Shown here piece after piece: positions 18,191 to 27,551 of a stretch of 64,000 nucleotides of DNA; the first letter of the stretch is position 1; every line of letters begins with the position of its first letter. The notes below the pieces were generated by a model. The model made no database searches, was not told the DNA's origin, and saw only the letters and a program-made list of their open reading frames with translations. Origin of the DNA: an uncultured Microbacterium sp. (GTDB taxonomy: Bacteria; Actinomycetota; Actinomycetes; Actinomycetales; Microbacteriaceae); NCBI RefSeq assembly GCF_945952435.1, contig NZ_CAMFHZ010000008.1, positions 1 to 64,000 of the forward strand, given 5' to 3'. The position numbers and the translations under genes were made by a program.

Positions 18191-19755
18191 GCGGAGGCTT
18201 TCTGGGTCAGGGAGGTCATGCTGCGCATGAGCGCCTCCGGGGTGGCATCGGATGCGGGCAGGCAGTCGGTCACGCGGCCTTCGAAGACGGTGTAGATCCG
18301 GTCCGACATGCCCAGCAGCTCCGGCAGCTCGCTCGAGATGACGATGACGCCCTTGCCCTGCGCGGCGAGCTCGTTGATGATCGCGTAGATCTCGTACTTG
18401 GCGCCGACGTCGATACCGCGGGTCGGCTCGTCGAGGATCAGCAGATCGGGGTCCGTGAACATCCACTTCGCCAGGACGACCTTCTGCTGGTTCCCGCCGG
18501 ACAGCGTCCCCACGCCCTGCTCGACCGTGGGCGTCTTGATGCGCAGGGATTTGCGGTAACGGTCGGCGACCTGCGTCTCCTCGAGGCCGTTCACGACGCC
18601 GCGGCGGGCGATCTTCGACAGCTTCGCCGAGACGATCGAGCGCTTGATCGAGTCGAGCAGGTTGAGGCCGAGGACCTTGCGGTCCTCGCTGACGTAGGCG
18701 AGGCCGTGCTTGATCGCCGACTTCACGTCGGGGATCACGATCTCCTGGCCGTCCTTGACGATCGTGCCGGAGAGGAACTGCCCGTACGACCGGCCGAAGA
18801 TGCTCATCGCGAACTCGGTGCGCCCCGCGCCCATGAGCCCCGCGATCCCGACGACCTCGCCGCGGCGCACCTGGATGCTGGAGCCCTTCACGACCATGCG
18901 CTCGGCGACGGAGGGGTGGCGCACCCACCAGTCCTTCACCTCGAAGAACACGTCGCCGATCTCGGGCGTGCGGTCGGGGTAGCGGCTCTCCAGCGAGCGG
19001 CCCACCATGCCCCGGATGATGCGGTCCTCGTTGATCTCGCCGCGCGAGATGTCGAGGGTCTCGACCGTGCGTCCGTCGCGGATGATCGTGATCTCGTCGG
19101 CGATCTGCTCGATCTCGTTGAGCTTGTGGCTGATGATGATCGACGTGATGCCCTTGGCCTTGAGGCCCAGGATCAGGTCGAGCAGGTGCTGCGAGTCGTT
19201 CTCGTTCAGCGCGGCGGTCGGCTCGTCGAGGATGAGCAGCTTGACGTCCTTGTTGAGCGCCTTCGCGATCTCGATGAGCTGCTGCTTGCCGACCCCGAGA
19301 GTCTTCACCTGGGTGTCGGGATCCTCGCGGAGCCCGACACGGGCGAGCAGTTCGACCGTGCGCTGCTTCTGCGCGGTCCAGTCGATCGCCACGCCACGGC
19401 GGATCTCGTTGCCGAGGAAGATGTTCTCCGCGATCGAGAGCTCGGGGATGAGGGCGAGCTCCTGATGGATGATGACGATGCCGGCCTGCTCGCTGGCCGC
19501 GATGTCCTTGAAGCGCTGCTCCTCGCCGTAGAGCAGGATGTCGCCGTCGTAGGTGCCGTAGGGATACACCCCCGAGAGCACCTTCATCAGCGTGGACTTT
19601 CCCGCACCGTTCTCGCCGCAGATCGCGTGCACCTCGCCGGTGCGGACGGTGATCGACACGTCCGAAAGGGCCTTCACCCCCGGGAACTCCTTCGTGATCG
19701 ACCTCATCTCGAGGATGGGGCCGGCCACGGTGGGCAACGACGTCGTCTCGCTCAC
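18187..19755 (-). CDS. mmsA: Multiple-sugar ABC transporter ATP-binding protein (MmsA/XylG-like), two ATPase domains
   Basis: A 522-residue protein from GTG 19755 (AAGGAG upstream). Two ABC domains in tandem: the first has Walker [10 protein letters not shown] near residue 42 and Walker [14 protein letters not shown]; the second has the degenerate Walker [10 protein letters not shown] typical of this family and signature [12 protein letters not shown] with Walker [15 protein letters not shown]. The architecture is that of XylG/MglA/RbsA. It energises sugar uptake. It heads the operon downstream of the LacI-type regulator. An upstream in-frame ATG at 19797 exists, but it lies in the putative operator and has no ribosome binding site. 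Confidence 0.94.
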   Translation of the reverse strand: MSETTSLPTVAGPILEMRSITKEFPGVKALSDVSITVRTGEVHAICGENGAGKSTLMKVLSGVYPYGTYDGDILLYGEEQRFKDIAASEQAGIVIIHQELALIPELSIAENIFLGNEIRRGVAIDWTAQKQRTVELLARVGLREDPDTQVKTLGVGKQQLIEIAKALNKDVKLLILDEPTAALNENDSQHLLDLILGLKAKGITSIIISHKLNEIEQIADEITIIRDGRTVETLDISRGEINEDRIIRGMVGRSLESRYPDRTPEIGDVFFEVKDWWVRHPSVAERMVVKGSSIQVRRGEVVGIAGLMGAGRTEFAMSIFGRSYGQFLSGTIVKDGQEIVIPDVKSAIKHGLAYVSEDRKVLGLNLLDSIKRSIVSAKLSKIARRGVVNGLEETQVADRYRKSLRIKTPTVEQGVGTLSGGNQQKVVLAKWMFTDPDLLILDEPTRGIDVGAKYEIYAIINELAAQGKGVIVISSELPELLGMSDRIYTVFEGRVTDCLPASDATPEALMRSMTSLTQKASA

Positions 19756-19781
19756 GGATCTCCTTCGATCTCCAGTCCGTT

Positions 19782-19814
19782 CGATGTGACGGCTCAATGT
19801 TACCGTTCACATCG
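19782..19814. promoter_or_regulatory. Candidate operator upstream of the sugar ABC operon
   Basis: CGATGTGACGG (19782-19792) and CCGTTCACATCG (19803-19814) form an imperfect inverted repeat 27 bases upstream of the ATPase start. Minus-strand TAACAT between the arms is a possible -10. A second inverted repeat, GAGCACT-GTCA-AGTGCTC, is at 19839-19856, just after the LacI gene end. The adjacent LacI-family regulator is the obvious candidate to bind here. Confidence 0.5.
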
Positions 19815-19873
19815 CGTTACATGGTGCATCCGCCGCGGGAGCACTGTCAAGTGCTCTTCGGGCTTTCGTGTCC

Positions 19874-20887
19874 CTACCGTGACGCGGCGGACTCGCGCCC
19901 GCAGAGCACGGGGACCGCGGGGCCGAAGACCGGCACGTCCTCCCCGCGGAGCTGGGCGAGCAGGATCCGCACGGCCCTGCGGCCAAGCTCGGGGAAGTCC
20001 TGATGCACGGTGGTGAGCGGCGGAGCGACGTGCGCGGCGACGGGGACGTCGTCGAAGCCGACCACGCTGACGTCGACCGGGATCCGCAGCCCCGCGTCGC
20101 GGAAGCCGTGCATGAGGCCGATCGCCATGAGGTCGTTCGCCGCGAAGACCGCGGTGAAATCGCGTCGTCGGGCGAGCTCCTGTCCGGCGAAATACCCGAA
20201 GTCCGCGGTCCAGTCGCCGCGGATGGGAGGGATCGGCGGCAGTTCGGCATCGCGCATCGCGTCGAGGTAGCCGCGCATGCGCGACTCCGCCTCGATCCAG
20301 TCCTGCGGGCCCGCGAGATGCAGGATGTCGCTGTGTCCCAGGCGGATGAGGTACTCGGTGATCATGCGCGCACCGGCGAGCTGATCCGCGGAATGACTCA
20401 CCCCGTCCGACCCGGAGGCCGTCTGCAGGCTGACGAACGGCACGGAGACGGCCATGCCGCGCAGCACGTGGAAGACCCGCACCTGCGGAGCGAGCACGAC
20501 GATGCCGTCGACGGACTCGCCCACCAGTTGGCGCACCGCATGGCCGATCGCCTCCGGCGTCGTGTCCGGGAGGTTCAGCGTGCTGACCGAGTACCCCTCC
20601 GCGCGCGCCGCGTCCTCGATCGCCGCGATCGAGGACGTCGGGCCGAACTCCCCCGTCGTGGCGGACAGGATCCCGAGCGTCGATGAACGCCCTGTCGCAA
20701 GGCCCCGGGCAGCGACGTTCGGGCGGTAGTCCAGGACCCGGATCGCGTCGAGCACGCGCTCCTTCGTCTCCGGCCGGATGCTCGGGTGATCGTTGAGGAC
20801 TCGGGACACGGTCTGGTGCGAGACCCCGGCGAGCCGTGCGACATCCCTGATGCTCGGCATCCGGGCGCGCTCGGAGGGAGTGGACAT
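19874..20887 (-). CDS. LacI-family transcriptional regulator
   Basis: A 337-residue regulator starting at ATG 20887 with GGAGGAG upstream. The LacI HTH is at residues about 10-32 (PSIRDVARLAGVSHQTVSRVLND), followed by the hinge YRPNVAARGLATGRS and a periplasmic-binding-like sensor domain ending VPVVGFDDVPVAAHVAPPLTTVHQDFPELGRRAV, all typical. It lies immediately upstream of the sugar ABC operon on the same strand and probably represses it until its sugar ligand binds. Two in-frame ATGs exist upstream (20914), but the later one has the better ribosome binding site. Confidence 0.93.
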   Translation of the reverse strand: MSTPSERARMPSIRDVARLAGVSHQTVSRVLNDHPSIRPETKERVLDAIRVLDYRPNVAARGLATGRSSTLGILSATTGEFGPTSSIAAIEDAARAEGYSVSTLNLPDTTPEAIGHAVRQLVGESVDGIVVLAPQVRVFHVLRGMAVSVPFVSLQTASGSDGVSHSADQLAGARMITEYLIRLGHSDILHLAGPQDWIEAESRMRGYLDAMRDAELPPIPPIRGDWTADFGYFAGQELARRRDFTAVFAANDLMAIGLMHGFRDAGLRIPVDVSVVGFDDVPVAAHVAPPLTTVHQDFPELGRRAVRILLAQLRGEDVPVFGPAVPVLCGRESAASR

Positions 20888-20987
20888 GCTCTCCTCCTCG
20901 ATGTGCACGGTCACACGGGTGAGACCATTATGCCCCGCGCCGCGTCGTCACGCAGAGGGAGACGACGTCGCGCGGGGCGAGGGCGGC

Positions 20988-21977
20988 TCAGTCGGCCGCC
21001 GAGACCACGTGCGCCCCGCGCACGGGCCCGTGGGCGCGCAGGGCCGTGCGACCCTCCCCGCGCAGACGTTCGGCGAGGGCGTCCGCCGACTCGGCGGTGT
21101 CGCAGAGCAGCGCGAGGGTCGGTCCAGAGCCCGAGACGATCCCGCCGACGACGTCCGCGGCGAGGCGCTCCAGCGTCGACTCGAGCGCGGGCCGCAGGCG
21201 GAAGGATCCGGCCTCGAGCTGATTGCGCAGGTGTCCGCCCAGCCGCAGAGCGTCCCCCGAGAGCAGCGCCTCGAAGAACTCCGGGGGCACCTGGACGGGA
21301 TCGATCCGGCGCGCCCGCGCGAGCTCCGCCTCGTCCGAGGAGGCACGGTCCTCGGCGGCGATCTCGTCGAACGCGCGGTACACCGCCGGTGTGGACAGTC
21401 CCTCGTCGTCGACGAGGAGCACCCATTCGTAGCGCCCTCGGGAGAGCGCGGGGGTGAGCACGTCGCCGCGTCCGGACCCGACCGCGGTGCCGCCCATGAG
21501 CGCGAACGGCACGTCGGCTCCGAGACGCGCCGCGAGCGCGTGCAGACGCTCGTGCGAGAGCCCGGTGCGCCACAGCTCGTTGCAGGCCAGAAGGGCGGCC
21601 GCGGCGTCCGCCGATCCTCCGCCCATCCCCCCGGCGACGGGCACGGTCTTGTGCAGCTCCAGGTGCACGCCTCCGTCGAACCCGGTCGCGACGGCGAGCA
21701 GCTTCGCCGCACGCAGCGCGAGGTTGCGATCGTCCAGCGGCACGGTCGACGGATCCGCGACACCGGACACGCTCACCGTGACGTCGTCCGCGGGGGTCGC
21801 GACCACGTCCTCGTACAGCGACACCGCCTGGAACACCGTCGACAGGGGGTGGTAGCCGTCCTCGTCCGGGGCATCGACGCCCAGGAACAGGTTGACCTTG
21901 CCCGGCGCGCGCACATGCACGCGCGCGACGGGCTGGGCGTCGTCGCGCTCGCCCGCCCACTCCCCCGCATTGCTCAT
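20988..21977 (-). CDS. ispE: 4-diphosphocytidyl-2-C-methyl-D-erythritol kinase
   Basis: A 329-residue GHMP kinase of the MEP isoprenoid pathway; it phosphorylates CDP-methylerythritol at the 2-hydroxyl. Visible motifs: APGKVNLFLGV (substrate side, residues about 23-33), the ATP-binding PVAGGMGGGSADAAAAL loop near 113-129, and C-terminal GGIVSGSGPTLALLC. The ATG at 21977 lies four bases after the stop of the aldo/keto reductase gene and is preferred to an upstream ATG that would overlap it. In actinobacteria ispE usually follows rsmA; here rsmA is 3 kb away with an aldo/keto reductase and a membrane protein between. Confidence 0.95.
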   Translation of the reverse strand: MSNAGEWAGERDDAQPVARVHVRAPGKVNLFLGVDAPDEDGYHPLSTVFQAVSLYEDVVATPADDVTVSVSGVADPSTVPLDDRNLALRAAKLLAVATGFDGGVHLELHKTVPVAGGMGGGSADAAAALLACNELWRTGLSHERLHALAARLGADVPFALMGGTAVGSGRGDVLTPALSRGRYEWVLLVDDEGLSTPAVYRAFDEIAAEDRASSDEAELARARRIDPVQVPPEFFEALLSGDALRLGGHLRNQLEAGSFRLRPALESTLERLAADVVGGIVSGSGPTLALLCDTAESADALAERLRGEGRTALRAHGPVRGAHVVSAAD

Positions 21978-21981
21978 CGGC

Positions 21982-23049
21982 TCAGAGATCCGAGGAGATC
22001 GACCAGAGGTTGACGTCGAGCCCCGCACCCGCGATCTCGTCGATGCGGGCGAGCTCCTCGGCGGAGAGCGCCGGCGCGTCGAGCGCCGCGAGGTTCTCGT
22101 CGAGCTGAGCGGGCCGTGAGGCGCCGATGAGCGCCGAGGCGACGACGCCGTCTCGCAGCACCCACTGCAGAGCGAGCTGCGCGAGGCTCTGCCCGCGCTC
22201 GCGGGCGACCTCGTTCAGCGCCCGCAGCGTGGCCAGGCCCTCGTCGCTGACCGGCGCGTCCGGCAGGGATCCGCGCTTCTGGGACCGCTCGGCGGATCCG
22301 TCGGCGAGGTACTTGCCGGTGAGCAGACCCTGCGCGAGCGGAGTGAACGCGATCGCCCCCATGCCCTCCTCGCGCAGCGTCTCGGTCAGGCCGTCCTCGA
22401 TCCAGCGGTTGAGGATCGAGTAGGACGGCTGGTGGATCACGAGAGGCGTGCCGAGCTCGCGCGCCACGTCGGCCGCCGCCTCGGTGCGCTCGGCACTGTA
22501 GGACGAGATCCCCACGTAGAGCGCCTTGCCCTGCCGCACGAGCGTGTCGAGGGCTCCCACCGTCTCCTCGATCGGGGTCACCGGGTCCACCCGGTGCGAG
22601 TAGAAGATGTCGACGTAGTCGAGTCCCATGCGCGTCAGCGACTGCTCGGCGCTCGCGAGGATGTACTTGCGGCTGCCCAGGTCGCCATAGGGACCGGGCC
22701 ACATGTCGTAGCCGGCCTTGGACGAGATGATGAGCTCGTCCCGGTACGGCCGGAAATCCTCCGCGAAGAGACGCCCGAAGTTCTTCTCGGCCGAGCCGTA
22801 GGGCGGGCCGTAGTTGTTGGCGAGGTCGAAGTGCGTGATCCCCCGATCGAACGCGTGGCGCAGGAGCGTGCGCTGGGAGTCGAGGGGGACGTTGTCTCCG
22901 AAGTTCCACCAAAGGCCCAGCGAGATCGCGGGCAGGTACAGACCGGACGTGCCGACCTGACGGAAGCGTGCTCCGTCGTACCGGTCGGGGGCGGCGGTGT
23001 GGGGACGGTGGATGTCGAGGACGTCGGGGCGGAAGCGCGGCTCGGTCAC
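21982..23049 (-). CDS. Aldo/keto reductase, YghZ/voltage-gated K channel beta-subunit type
   Basis: A 355-residue TIM-barrel oxidoreductase from GTG 23049. It shows the AKR14/YghZ signatures: GLWWNFGDNVPLDSQRTLLRHAFDRGITHFDLANNYGPPYGSAE (catalytic Asp and Tyr), SSKAGYDMWPGPYGDLGSRKY, YVDIFYSHRVDPVTPIEET, and the NADPH-binding PLAQGLLTGKYL and LIGASRPAQLDEN segments. Relatives reduce methylglyoxal and other aldehydes. A TACCCT hexamer six bases before the GTG predicts a leaderless mRNA. It precedes ispE with a four-base gap, so they probably share a transcript. Confidence 0.93.
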   Translation of the reverse strand: MTEPRFRPDVLDIHRPHTAAPDRYDGARFRQVGTSGLYLPAISLGLWWNFGDNVPLDSQRTLLRHAFDRGITHFDLANNYGPPYGSAEKNFGRLFAEDFRPYRDELIISSKAGYDMWPGPYGDLGSRKYILASAEQSLTRMGLDYVDIFYSHRVDPVTPIEETVGALDTLVRQGKALYVGISSYSAERTEAAADVARELGTPLVIHQPSYSILNRWIEDGLTETLREEGMGAIAFTPLAQGLLTGKYLADGSAERSQKRGSLPDAPVSDEGLATLRALNEVARERGQSLAQLALQWVLRDGVVASALIGASRPAQLDENLAALDAPALSAEELARIDEIAGAGLDVNLWSISSDL

Positions 23050-23270
23050 CGTCCCAGGGTAGCGGGGAGGAGCGTCACGGAGGCCAGGAGGGGGCGGTTC
23101 CGTCACCTGCGGCGCGCCCTCCGCGCACGTCAAGCCCTCGCCGTTATACCGGCTGTTCGATATTATTCGCGGAAGCGGACCGAGCCCGTTCCGTTACCCG
23201 ATCAACGCTCGCCCGAGTGCGGTCCTGCCGTTGGCTGACTCTCGATGAGCGCCCCGCGACAGGATCCCTC

Positions 23271-23951
23271 ATGCAGCGCACCCGACGCATCCCGTTCGTT
23301 CTGATCGCCGCCGGCGTGCTGTGTGGAAGCATACCTGCATCCGCGCTGACCAGCTCGGATCCGAACTGGTGGCTGTCCTGCTTCAGCCGTCTGGGTGCGC
23401 TCGGAGACGACTCGAGCGCGATCTTCAACGTCGGGATGATGCTCGCGGGCTCCGTCATCGCCCTGACCGCCGTGCCCATCGGAATCGGCCTCAGGGGCGC
23501 TTCTCCCGCTGGATTCCGGGCTCCGCGGGGGGCGGTGACCGTCGTACCGGCGCTTGTCGCGGCGCTCGGCGTGAGCCTGATCCTGGTGGGCGTGCTGCCG
23601 CTCTCCTTCAACGTCTTCGCACACGAGCGGGCGGCGAACGGCGCCCTCGCCTCCTCCGCCGGGCTCCTCCTCATGCACCGCATCCACCTGCGCGGGCTCT
23701 CGCCTCTCCTCAACCGCATCGCCCTCGCCGCGGTCGTCGTGCTCGTCCTCGGCATGGCCGCGCTCATCGGCGGCGTCATCACCCTGACGATCTTCGAGGC
23801 ACTCGCGTTCGGCGTCGTGATCACCTGGCTTCATGTCCTGGAGACCCAGGTACGGCGTTTCGCGGTCGCGCCACGCACATTCTCAGCAAATTCTCAGCAA
23901 ATTGTTTTGTCCCCCATTTGGGGGACAAGGACTTCGGGTGCTACCGTCTAG
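23271..23951 (+). CDS. DUF998-like integral membrane protein
   Basis: A 226-residue protein with about six hydrophobic segments: 7-27, 51-71, 88-108, 120-140 and two more before residue 195. It begins MQRTRRIPFVLIAAGVLCGSIP, and the middle resembles the DUF998/Frag1-like group of actinobacterial membrane proteins (NWWLSCFSRLGALGDDSSAIFN). AGGA lies 8-11 bases before the ATG. The last 25 residues are encoded by a run of direct repeats and a hairpin that look regulatory, so the natural domain may end near residue 195. The AT-rich 23143-23170 stretch upstream may hold its promoter. No function is established. Confidence 0.7.
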   Translation: MQRTRRIPFVLIAAGVLCGSIPASALTSSDPNWWLSCFSRLGALGDDSSAIFNVGMMLAGSVIALTAVPIGIGLRGASPAGFRAPRGAVTVVPALVAALGVSLILVGVLPLSFNVFAHERAANGALASSAGLLLMHRIHLRGLSPLLNRIALAAVVVLVLGMAALIGGVITLTIFEALAFGVVITWLHVLETQVRRFAVAPRTFSANSQQIVLSPIWGTRTSGATV

Positions 23952-23964
23952 ATCTCAGCTGAGA
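23879..23964. promoter_or_regulatory. Tandem repeats, hairpin and palindrome with embedded promoter
   Basis: ATTCTCAGCAA is perfectly duplicated in tandem (23879-23889 and 23890-23900). Next comes TTGTCCCCC-ATTT-GGGGGACAA (23907-23928), a 9-bp stem. TACCGT at 23942-23947 is a good actinobacterial -10 box; TTGGGG at 23918-23923 sits 18 bases upstream as a possible -35. The palindrome TCTCAGCTGAGA is at 23953-23964. The 11-bp repeat pitch suggests binding by an oligomeric regulator. Confidence 0.5.
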
Positions 23965-24059
23965 GATGTCGACCGGGATCTGGGGACTCGGGAGGCGAAG
24001 AGGTCCCTCCGGACCGAGTGATGTGCCCCCTCGGGAACCCGAATTCTTGAGGGGGCACA
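23954..24059 (+). ncRNA. Possible short transcript ending in a strong hairpin
   Basis: If TACCGT at 23942 is a -10, transcription would begin near 23954 and meet a terminator hairpin at 24022-24059 (TGTGCCCCCTC paired with GAGGGGGCACA, 11 bp). The interval has a TCTCAGCTGAGA palindrome, a GGTCC-GGACC hairpin and a 9-codon frame from ATG 24021 that overlaps the hairpin. No longer gene fits, so a small RNA or leader is possible. The same hairpin would terminate the rsmA transcript from the other strand. Confidence 0.3.
24022..24059. terminator. Hairpin terminator downstream of rsmA
   Basis: An 11-bp perfect stem (24022-24032 with 24049-24059), with a smaller GGG-AA-CCC hairpin in its loop. It lies 18 bases past the stop of the minus-strand rsmA gene. 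Confidence 0.75.
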
Positions 24060-24077
24060 CGCATGTCCAGGGAACGG

Positions 24078-24920
24078 TCAGGGCACGACCCGAGCGATGC
24101 GCAGGAAGTCCTCGACGGTGAGATCCTCGCCGCGTGCGGTCGGCGCCACGTCCGCCCGTTCGAGCACCGCCGATGCCTCGGCGGAGGAGCCGAAGATCCC
24201 CGACAGCGCCTGGCGCAACATCTTGCGTCGCTGGTTGAACGCGGCGTCGACGATCCCGAACGTCCGCACCCGCTCCTGCTCGGTCCCCCGAGGCTCCGGA
24301 TCGCGGTGGAAGCCCACCAGCAGGCTGTCCACATTCGGCACCGGCCAGAAAACCTGCCGCGAGACGTTGCCGCACAGCCGCCACGGGCCGTACCAGGCCG
24401 CCTTGACGCTCGGCGCGCCGTAGATCTTGGAACCGGGCTTGGCCGCGAGGCGTTCGGCGACCTCGGCCTGCACCATCACCACGCCCCGCTCCAGGAAGGG
24501 GAAGGTCTCGAGGAAGTGCAGCAGAACCGGCACGGACACGTTGTAGGGCAGGTTCGCCACGAGCACCGTCGGCGTACCGGGAAGCTCGGTCACCCGCATC
24601 GCGTCCGCGTCGACGACCGTGAGCGCCCCGTCGGGAACGCCCCGGTCCCGCGCGGTGTGCGGCAGCCGCTCCGCGAGACGGTGATCGATCTCGACCGCCG
24701 TCACCCGGGCTCCGGTCTCCAGGATCGCCAGGGTCAGCGATCCGAGGCCGGGACCGATCTCCACGACCCGATCGGACGGCTGCACCTCGGCGGCGTGCAC
24801 GATCTTGCGCACGGTGTTGGCGTCGACGACGAAGTTCTGGCCGAGCTTCTTCGTCGGCGTCACGTCGAGGTCGGCCGCGAGCCGGCGGATCTCGGCGGCG
24901 CCGAGCAGGGAGACGGTCAT
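24078..24920 (-). CDS. rsmA: 16S rRNA dimethyladenosine methyltransferase RsmA (KsgA)
   Basis: A 280-residue SAM-dependent enzyme that dimethylates two adjacent adenines in helix 45 of 16S rRNA. Motifs: [18 protein letters not shown] at the N-terminus, SAM-binding [16 protein letters not shown], the [12 protein letters not shown] acidic loop, catalytic [15 protein letters not shown], and [15 protein letters not shown]. The ATG at 24920 is chosen over 24938 because GAGAAT sits exactly six bases upstream, matching the leaderless pattern in this window. Loss of this enzyme gives kasugamycin resistance in other bacteria. Confidence 0.96.
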   Translation of the reverse strand: MTVSLLGAAEIRRLAADLDVTPTKKLGQNFVVDANTVRKIVHAAEVQPSDRVVEIGPGLGSLTLAILETGARVTAVEIDHRLAERLPHTARDRGVPDGALTVVDADAMRVTELPGTPTVLVANLPYNVSVPVLLHFLETFPFLERGVVMVQAEVAERLAAKPGSKIYGAPSVKAAWYGPWRLCGNVSRQVFWPVPNVDSLLVGFHRDPEPRGTEQERVRTFGIVDAAFNQRRKMLRQALSGIFGSSAEASAVLERADVAPTARGEDLTVEDFLRIARVVP

Positions 24921-24992
24921 CTGACCATTCTCCCCCACCGATCATCGTTCCCCGGATCCGGGGGCGCGGCGGGCCGTCGGAGGGCGGTCCCG

Positions 24993-25901
24993 CTAGGCGA
25001 ACGAGCCGTAGACCGCGAGCGTGTTCGCGGCGATCTGCGCGCCGAGCTCCGCCACGTCGATCCCGAGTTCCGCCGCCATGAAGCGCAGGGTGATCGGGAT
25101 CAGATAGGGCGCGTTCGGACGTCCTCGCAGCGGCGTCGGCGTGAGGAACGGCGCATCCGTCTCCACGAGGATGCGGTCCCGCGGGGCGACCTTGAGCGCG
25201 TCGCGCAGGTTCTGCGCGTTCTTGAACGTGACGTTGCCGGCGAACGACAGGTAGTACCCGGCCTCGGCGCACGTCCGGGCCATGTCCGCGTCTCCCGAGA
25301 AGCAGTGGAACACCGTACGCGCGGGAGCGCCGACCCGCGCCAGCGTCGCGAGGACGTCCTCGTGCGCGTCCCTGTCGTGGATCTGCATCGCGATCCCGTG
25401 CTTCTTGGCCAACGCGATGTGCGCCTCGAACGAATCGTGCTGCGCCGGGCGCCCCTCCGCCTCGGTGCGGAAGTAGTCGAGGCCCGTCTCGCCGATGGCG
25501 CGCGTGCGCGGATGCGCGGCGAGCTCGTCGATCACCGCGAGCGCCTCGTCGAGCCGTCCGGCCGCGGCATAGGTCGGCGCATCGTTCGGATGGATCGCGA
25601 CGGCCGCGAGCACGCGCGGATCCGCCTCCGCCGCCGCGACGGCCCAGCGCGAGGACTCGACGTCCCCCGAGGCCTGCACGACCCCGAGGATCCCGACCTC
25701 GGCGGCGCGGTCCAGCTGCTCGACGAGCGTCAGCGACTCGTACCCCTCGTCGCCCGTGGGACCGTCGGCGATCTCCAGGTGGCAGTGGTTGTCGTACACG
25801 CCGACGGCGAGCGGCTCGGGCAGCGGCGGATAGGTGAGATCCGCGCGTCCCTTCGTGGCGCGCTCGCGCACGTAGGTCTCGGGGATGCTCTCGGGCGTCA
25901 T
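24993..25901 (-). CDS. tatD: TatD-family metal-dependent DNase
   Basis: A 302-residue TIM-barrel hydrolase. Metal ligands are visible as DNHCHLE near residue 37 (HxH motif), GETGLDY near 142 (Glu), QIHDRDAHED (His), HCFSGD (His) and VETDAPFLTP (Asp). Length is a little over the usual 260, with a 30-residue N-terminal extension that begins MTPESIPETYVRERATKG. The gene lies between metG and rsmA on the same strand, the standard order for Gram-positive bacteria, and begins 10 bases after metG ends. It acts as a 3'-5' exonuclease in DNA repair in studied relatives. Confidence 0.95.
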   Translation of the reverse strand: MTPESIPETYVRERATKGRADLTYPPLPEPLAVGVYDNHCHLEIADGPTGDEGYESLTLVEQLDRAAEVGILGVVQASGDVESSRWAVAAAEADPRVLAAVAIHPNDAPTYAAAGRLDEALAVIDELAAHPRTRAIGETGLDYFRTEAEGRPAQHDSFEAHIALAKKHGIAMQIHDRDAHEDVLATLARVGAPARTVFHCFSGDADMARTCAEAGYYLSFAGNVTFKNAQNLRDALKVAPRDRILVETDAPFLTPTPLRGRPNAPYLIPITLRFMAAELGIDVAELGAQIAANTLAVYGSFA

Positions 25902-25911
25902 GGGCGTGCGC

Positions 25912-27489
25912 TCAGGCCGTCGCCTCGATGCGCGGGAAGAGCGGTGCGAGGGTCTGCACGCACGTGCCCGCCGGGAGCTGCGCCCAGCGCCCGGCGTCGC
26001 GGATCGGCTGCGCGGTGAGCGCGCCGAGCGCGGCATCCGCCCCGAGCGCGCCCCAGAGCGTGGCGGTCGCCTGCGGCATGACGGGGGACAGCAGCACGGC
26101 GAGAGCACGCAGTCCCTCGGCGCAGGTGTAGAGCACGGTGCCCAGACGCTCCTTCTGCTCCTCGTCCTTCGCGAGCGCCCACGGCTCGTTCTCGGTGATG
26201 TAGCCGTTGAGCGCGTCGACGATGGTCCACACGTCGGCGATCGCCTCGTCGATCCGGAACCGCTCCACGGCCGCATCCGCGTCGGCGGCGGCCTTCGCGA
26301 CCAGGCGCTGCACGGCCAGATCCTGCTCGGTGTACTCCCCCGCGGCCGGCAGGACGCCACCGAAGTACCGCTCGATCATCGCGATCGTGCGCGAGGCGAG
26401 GTTGCCGAACCCGTTGGCGAGCTCCGCCTGGTAGCGGGCGGACAGATCCTCCCAGGAGAACGATCCGTCCTGGCCGAAGGCGATCGCGGACAGGAAGTAG
26501 AACCGGTACGCATCCGAGCCGAAGACATCGGTGATCTCTGTCGGCGCGATGCCGGTGAGCTTGGACTTCGACATCTTCTCGCCGCCGACGAGCAACCAGC
26601 CGTGGGCGAAGACGCCCTTCGGCACGTCGAGGCCCGCGGCCATGAGCATGGCCGGCCAGATCACCGCGTGGAAGCGCAGGATGTCCTTGCCGACGACGTG
26701 ATAGGCCGGCCACCTCCGCTCGAAGGTCTCCTCGTCCGCGCCGTAGCCCACCGCGGTGACGTAGTTCAGGAGCGCGTCGACCCAGACGTAGATGACGTGC
26801 GAGGTGTCCCACGGCAGGGGGATGCCCCAGTCGAAGGTGGACCGCGAGATGGACAGATCCTTCAGCCCCTGAGACACGAAGGAGACGACCTCGTTGCGGG
26901 CCGAGTCGGGACGCACGAAATCGGGCTCGGTCTTGTAGAGCTCGAGCAGGCGATCCTGGAACTCGCTGAGCTTGAAGAAGTAGTTCTTCTCCTGCAGCAG
27001 CTCGAGCGGCTTGGAGTGGATGGCGCAGACCTTGAGGCCCTCGAACGGGCCGGTGCCGTCGACGATCTCGGACTCCGGTTTGAACTCCTCGCAGCCCACG
27101 CAGTAGAGCGCCTCGTACTCGCCGGCGTAGATGTACCCGGCGTCGTAGAGCTTCTGGAAGAACACCTGCACGTTGCGCTCGTGCCGCTCCTGGGTGGTGC
27201 GGATGAAGTCGTCATTGGCGACGTCGAGCGTGGTCAGCAGCGGGAACCAGCTCTCGGCGACGAGCTTGTCGACCCACTCCTGCGGGGTGACGCCGTTGGC
27301 GGCCGCCGCTCGCAGCATCTTCTGGCCGTGCTCGTCCGTGCCCGTGAGCATCCAGGTGTCGTCGCCCGCCTGGCGGTGCCAGCGTGCGAGGGTGTCCACG
27401 GCGACGCTGGTGTAGCCGTGCCCGATGTGGGGCACGTCCGACGGGTAGTAGATCGGCGTGGTGATGTAGAAGGACTCGCCTGCGGGCAT
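25912..27489 (-). CDS. metG: Methionyl-tRNA synthetase
   Basis: A 525-residue class I synthetase that charges tRNA-Met. The HIGH motif appears as PHIGHGYT near residue 20, the ATP-binding KMSKS loop as GEKMSKSKLTG near 308, and a single zinc-knuckle pair YCVGCEEF near 129. There is no C-terminal Trbp111 domain, as in many actinobacteria. TAGAAT is seven bases upstream of the ATG, so the mRNA is probably leaderless. It heads the metG-tatD-rsmA group. Confidence 0.97.
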   Translation of the reverse strand: MPAGESFYITTPIYYPSDVPHIGHGYTSVAVDTLARWHRQAGDDTWMLTGTDEHGQKMLRAAAANGVTPQEWVDKLVAESWFPLLTTLDVANDDFIRTTQERHERNVQVFFQKLYDAGYIYAGEYEALYCVGCEEFKPESEIVDGTGPFEGLKVCAIHSKPLELLQEKNYFFKLSEFQDRLLELYKTEPDFVRPDSARNEVVSFVSQGLKDLSISRSTFDWGIPLPWDTSHVIYVWVDALLNYVTAVGYGADEETFERRWPAYHVVGKDILRFHAVIWPAMLMAAGLDVPKGVFAHGWLLVGGEKMSKSKLTGIAPTEITDVFGSDAYRFYFLSAIAFGQDGSFSWEDLSARYQAELANGFGNLASRTIAMIERYFGGVLPAAGEYTEQDLAVQRLVAKAAADADAAVERFRIDEAIADVWTIVDALNGYITENEPWALAKDEEQKERLGTVLYTCAEGLRALAVLLSPVMPQATATLWGALGADAALGALTAQPIRDAGRWAQLPAGTCVQTLAPLFPRIEATA

Positions 27490-27551
27490 GGATTCGATTC
27501 TAGGCTGCACGGAGACGGCGGTTTCTCCGATGACGGCGTCCCGAGGCCGGT

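Noticed and set aside
16862..19810. A 982-codon frame that seems to fuse an ATPase-region sequence to the sugar permease
   Set aside because: The upstream codons lie in a different frame over the ATPase gene and have no domain. The permease starts at ATG 18190 with a four-base overlap to the ATPase gene.
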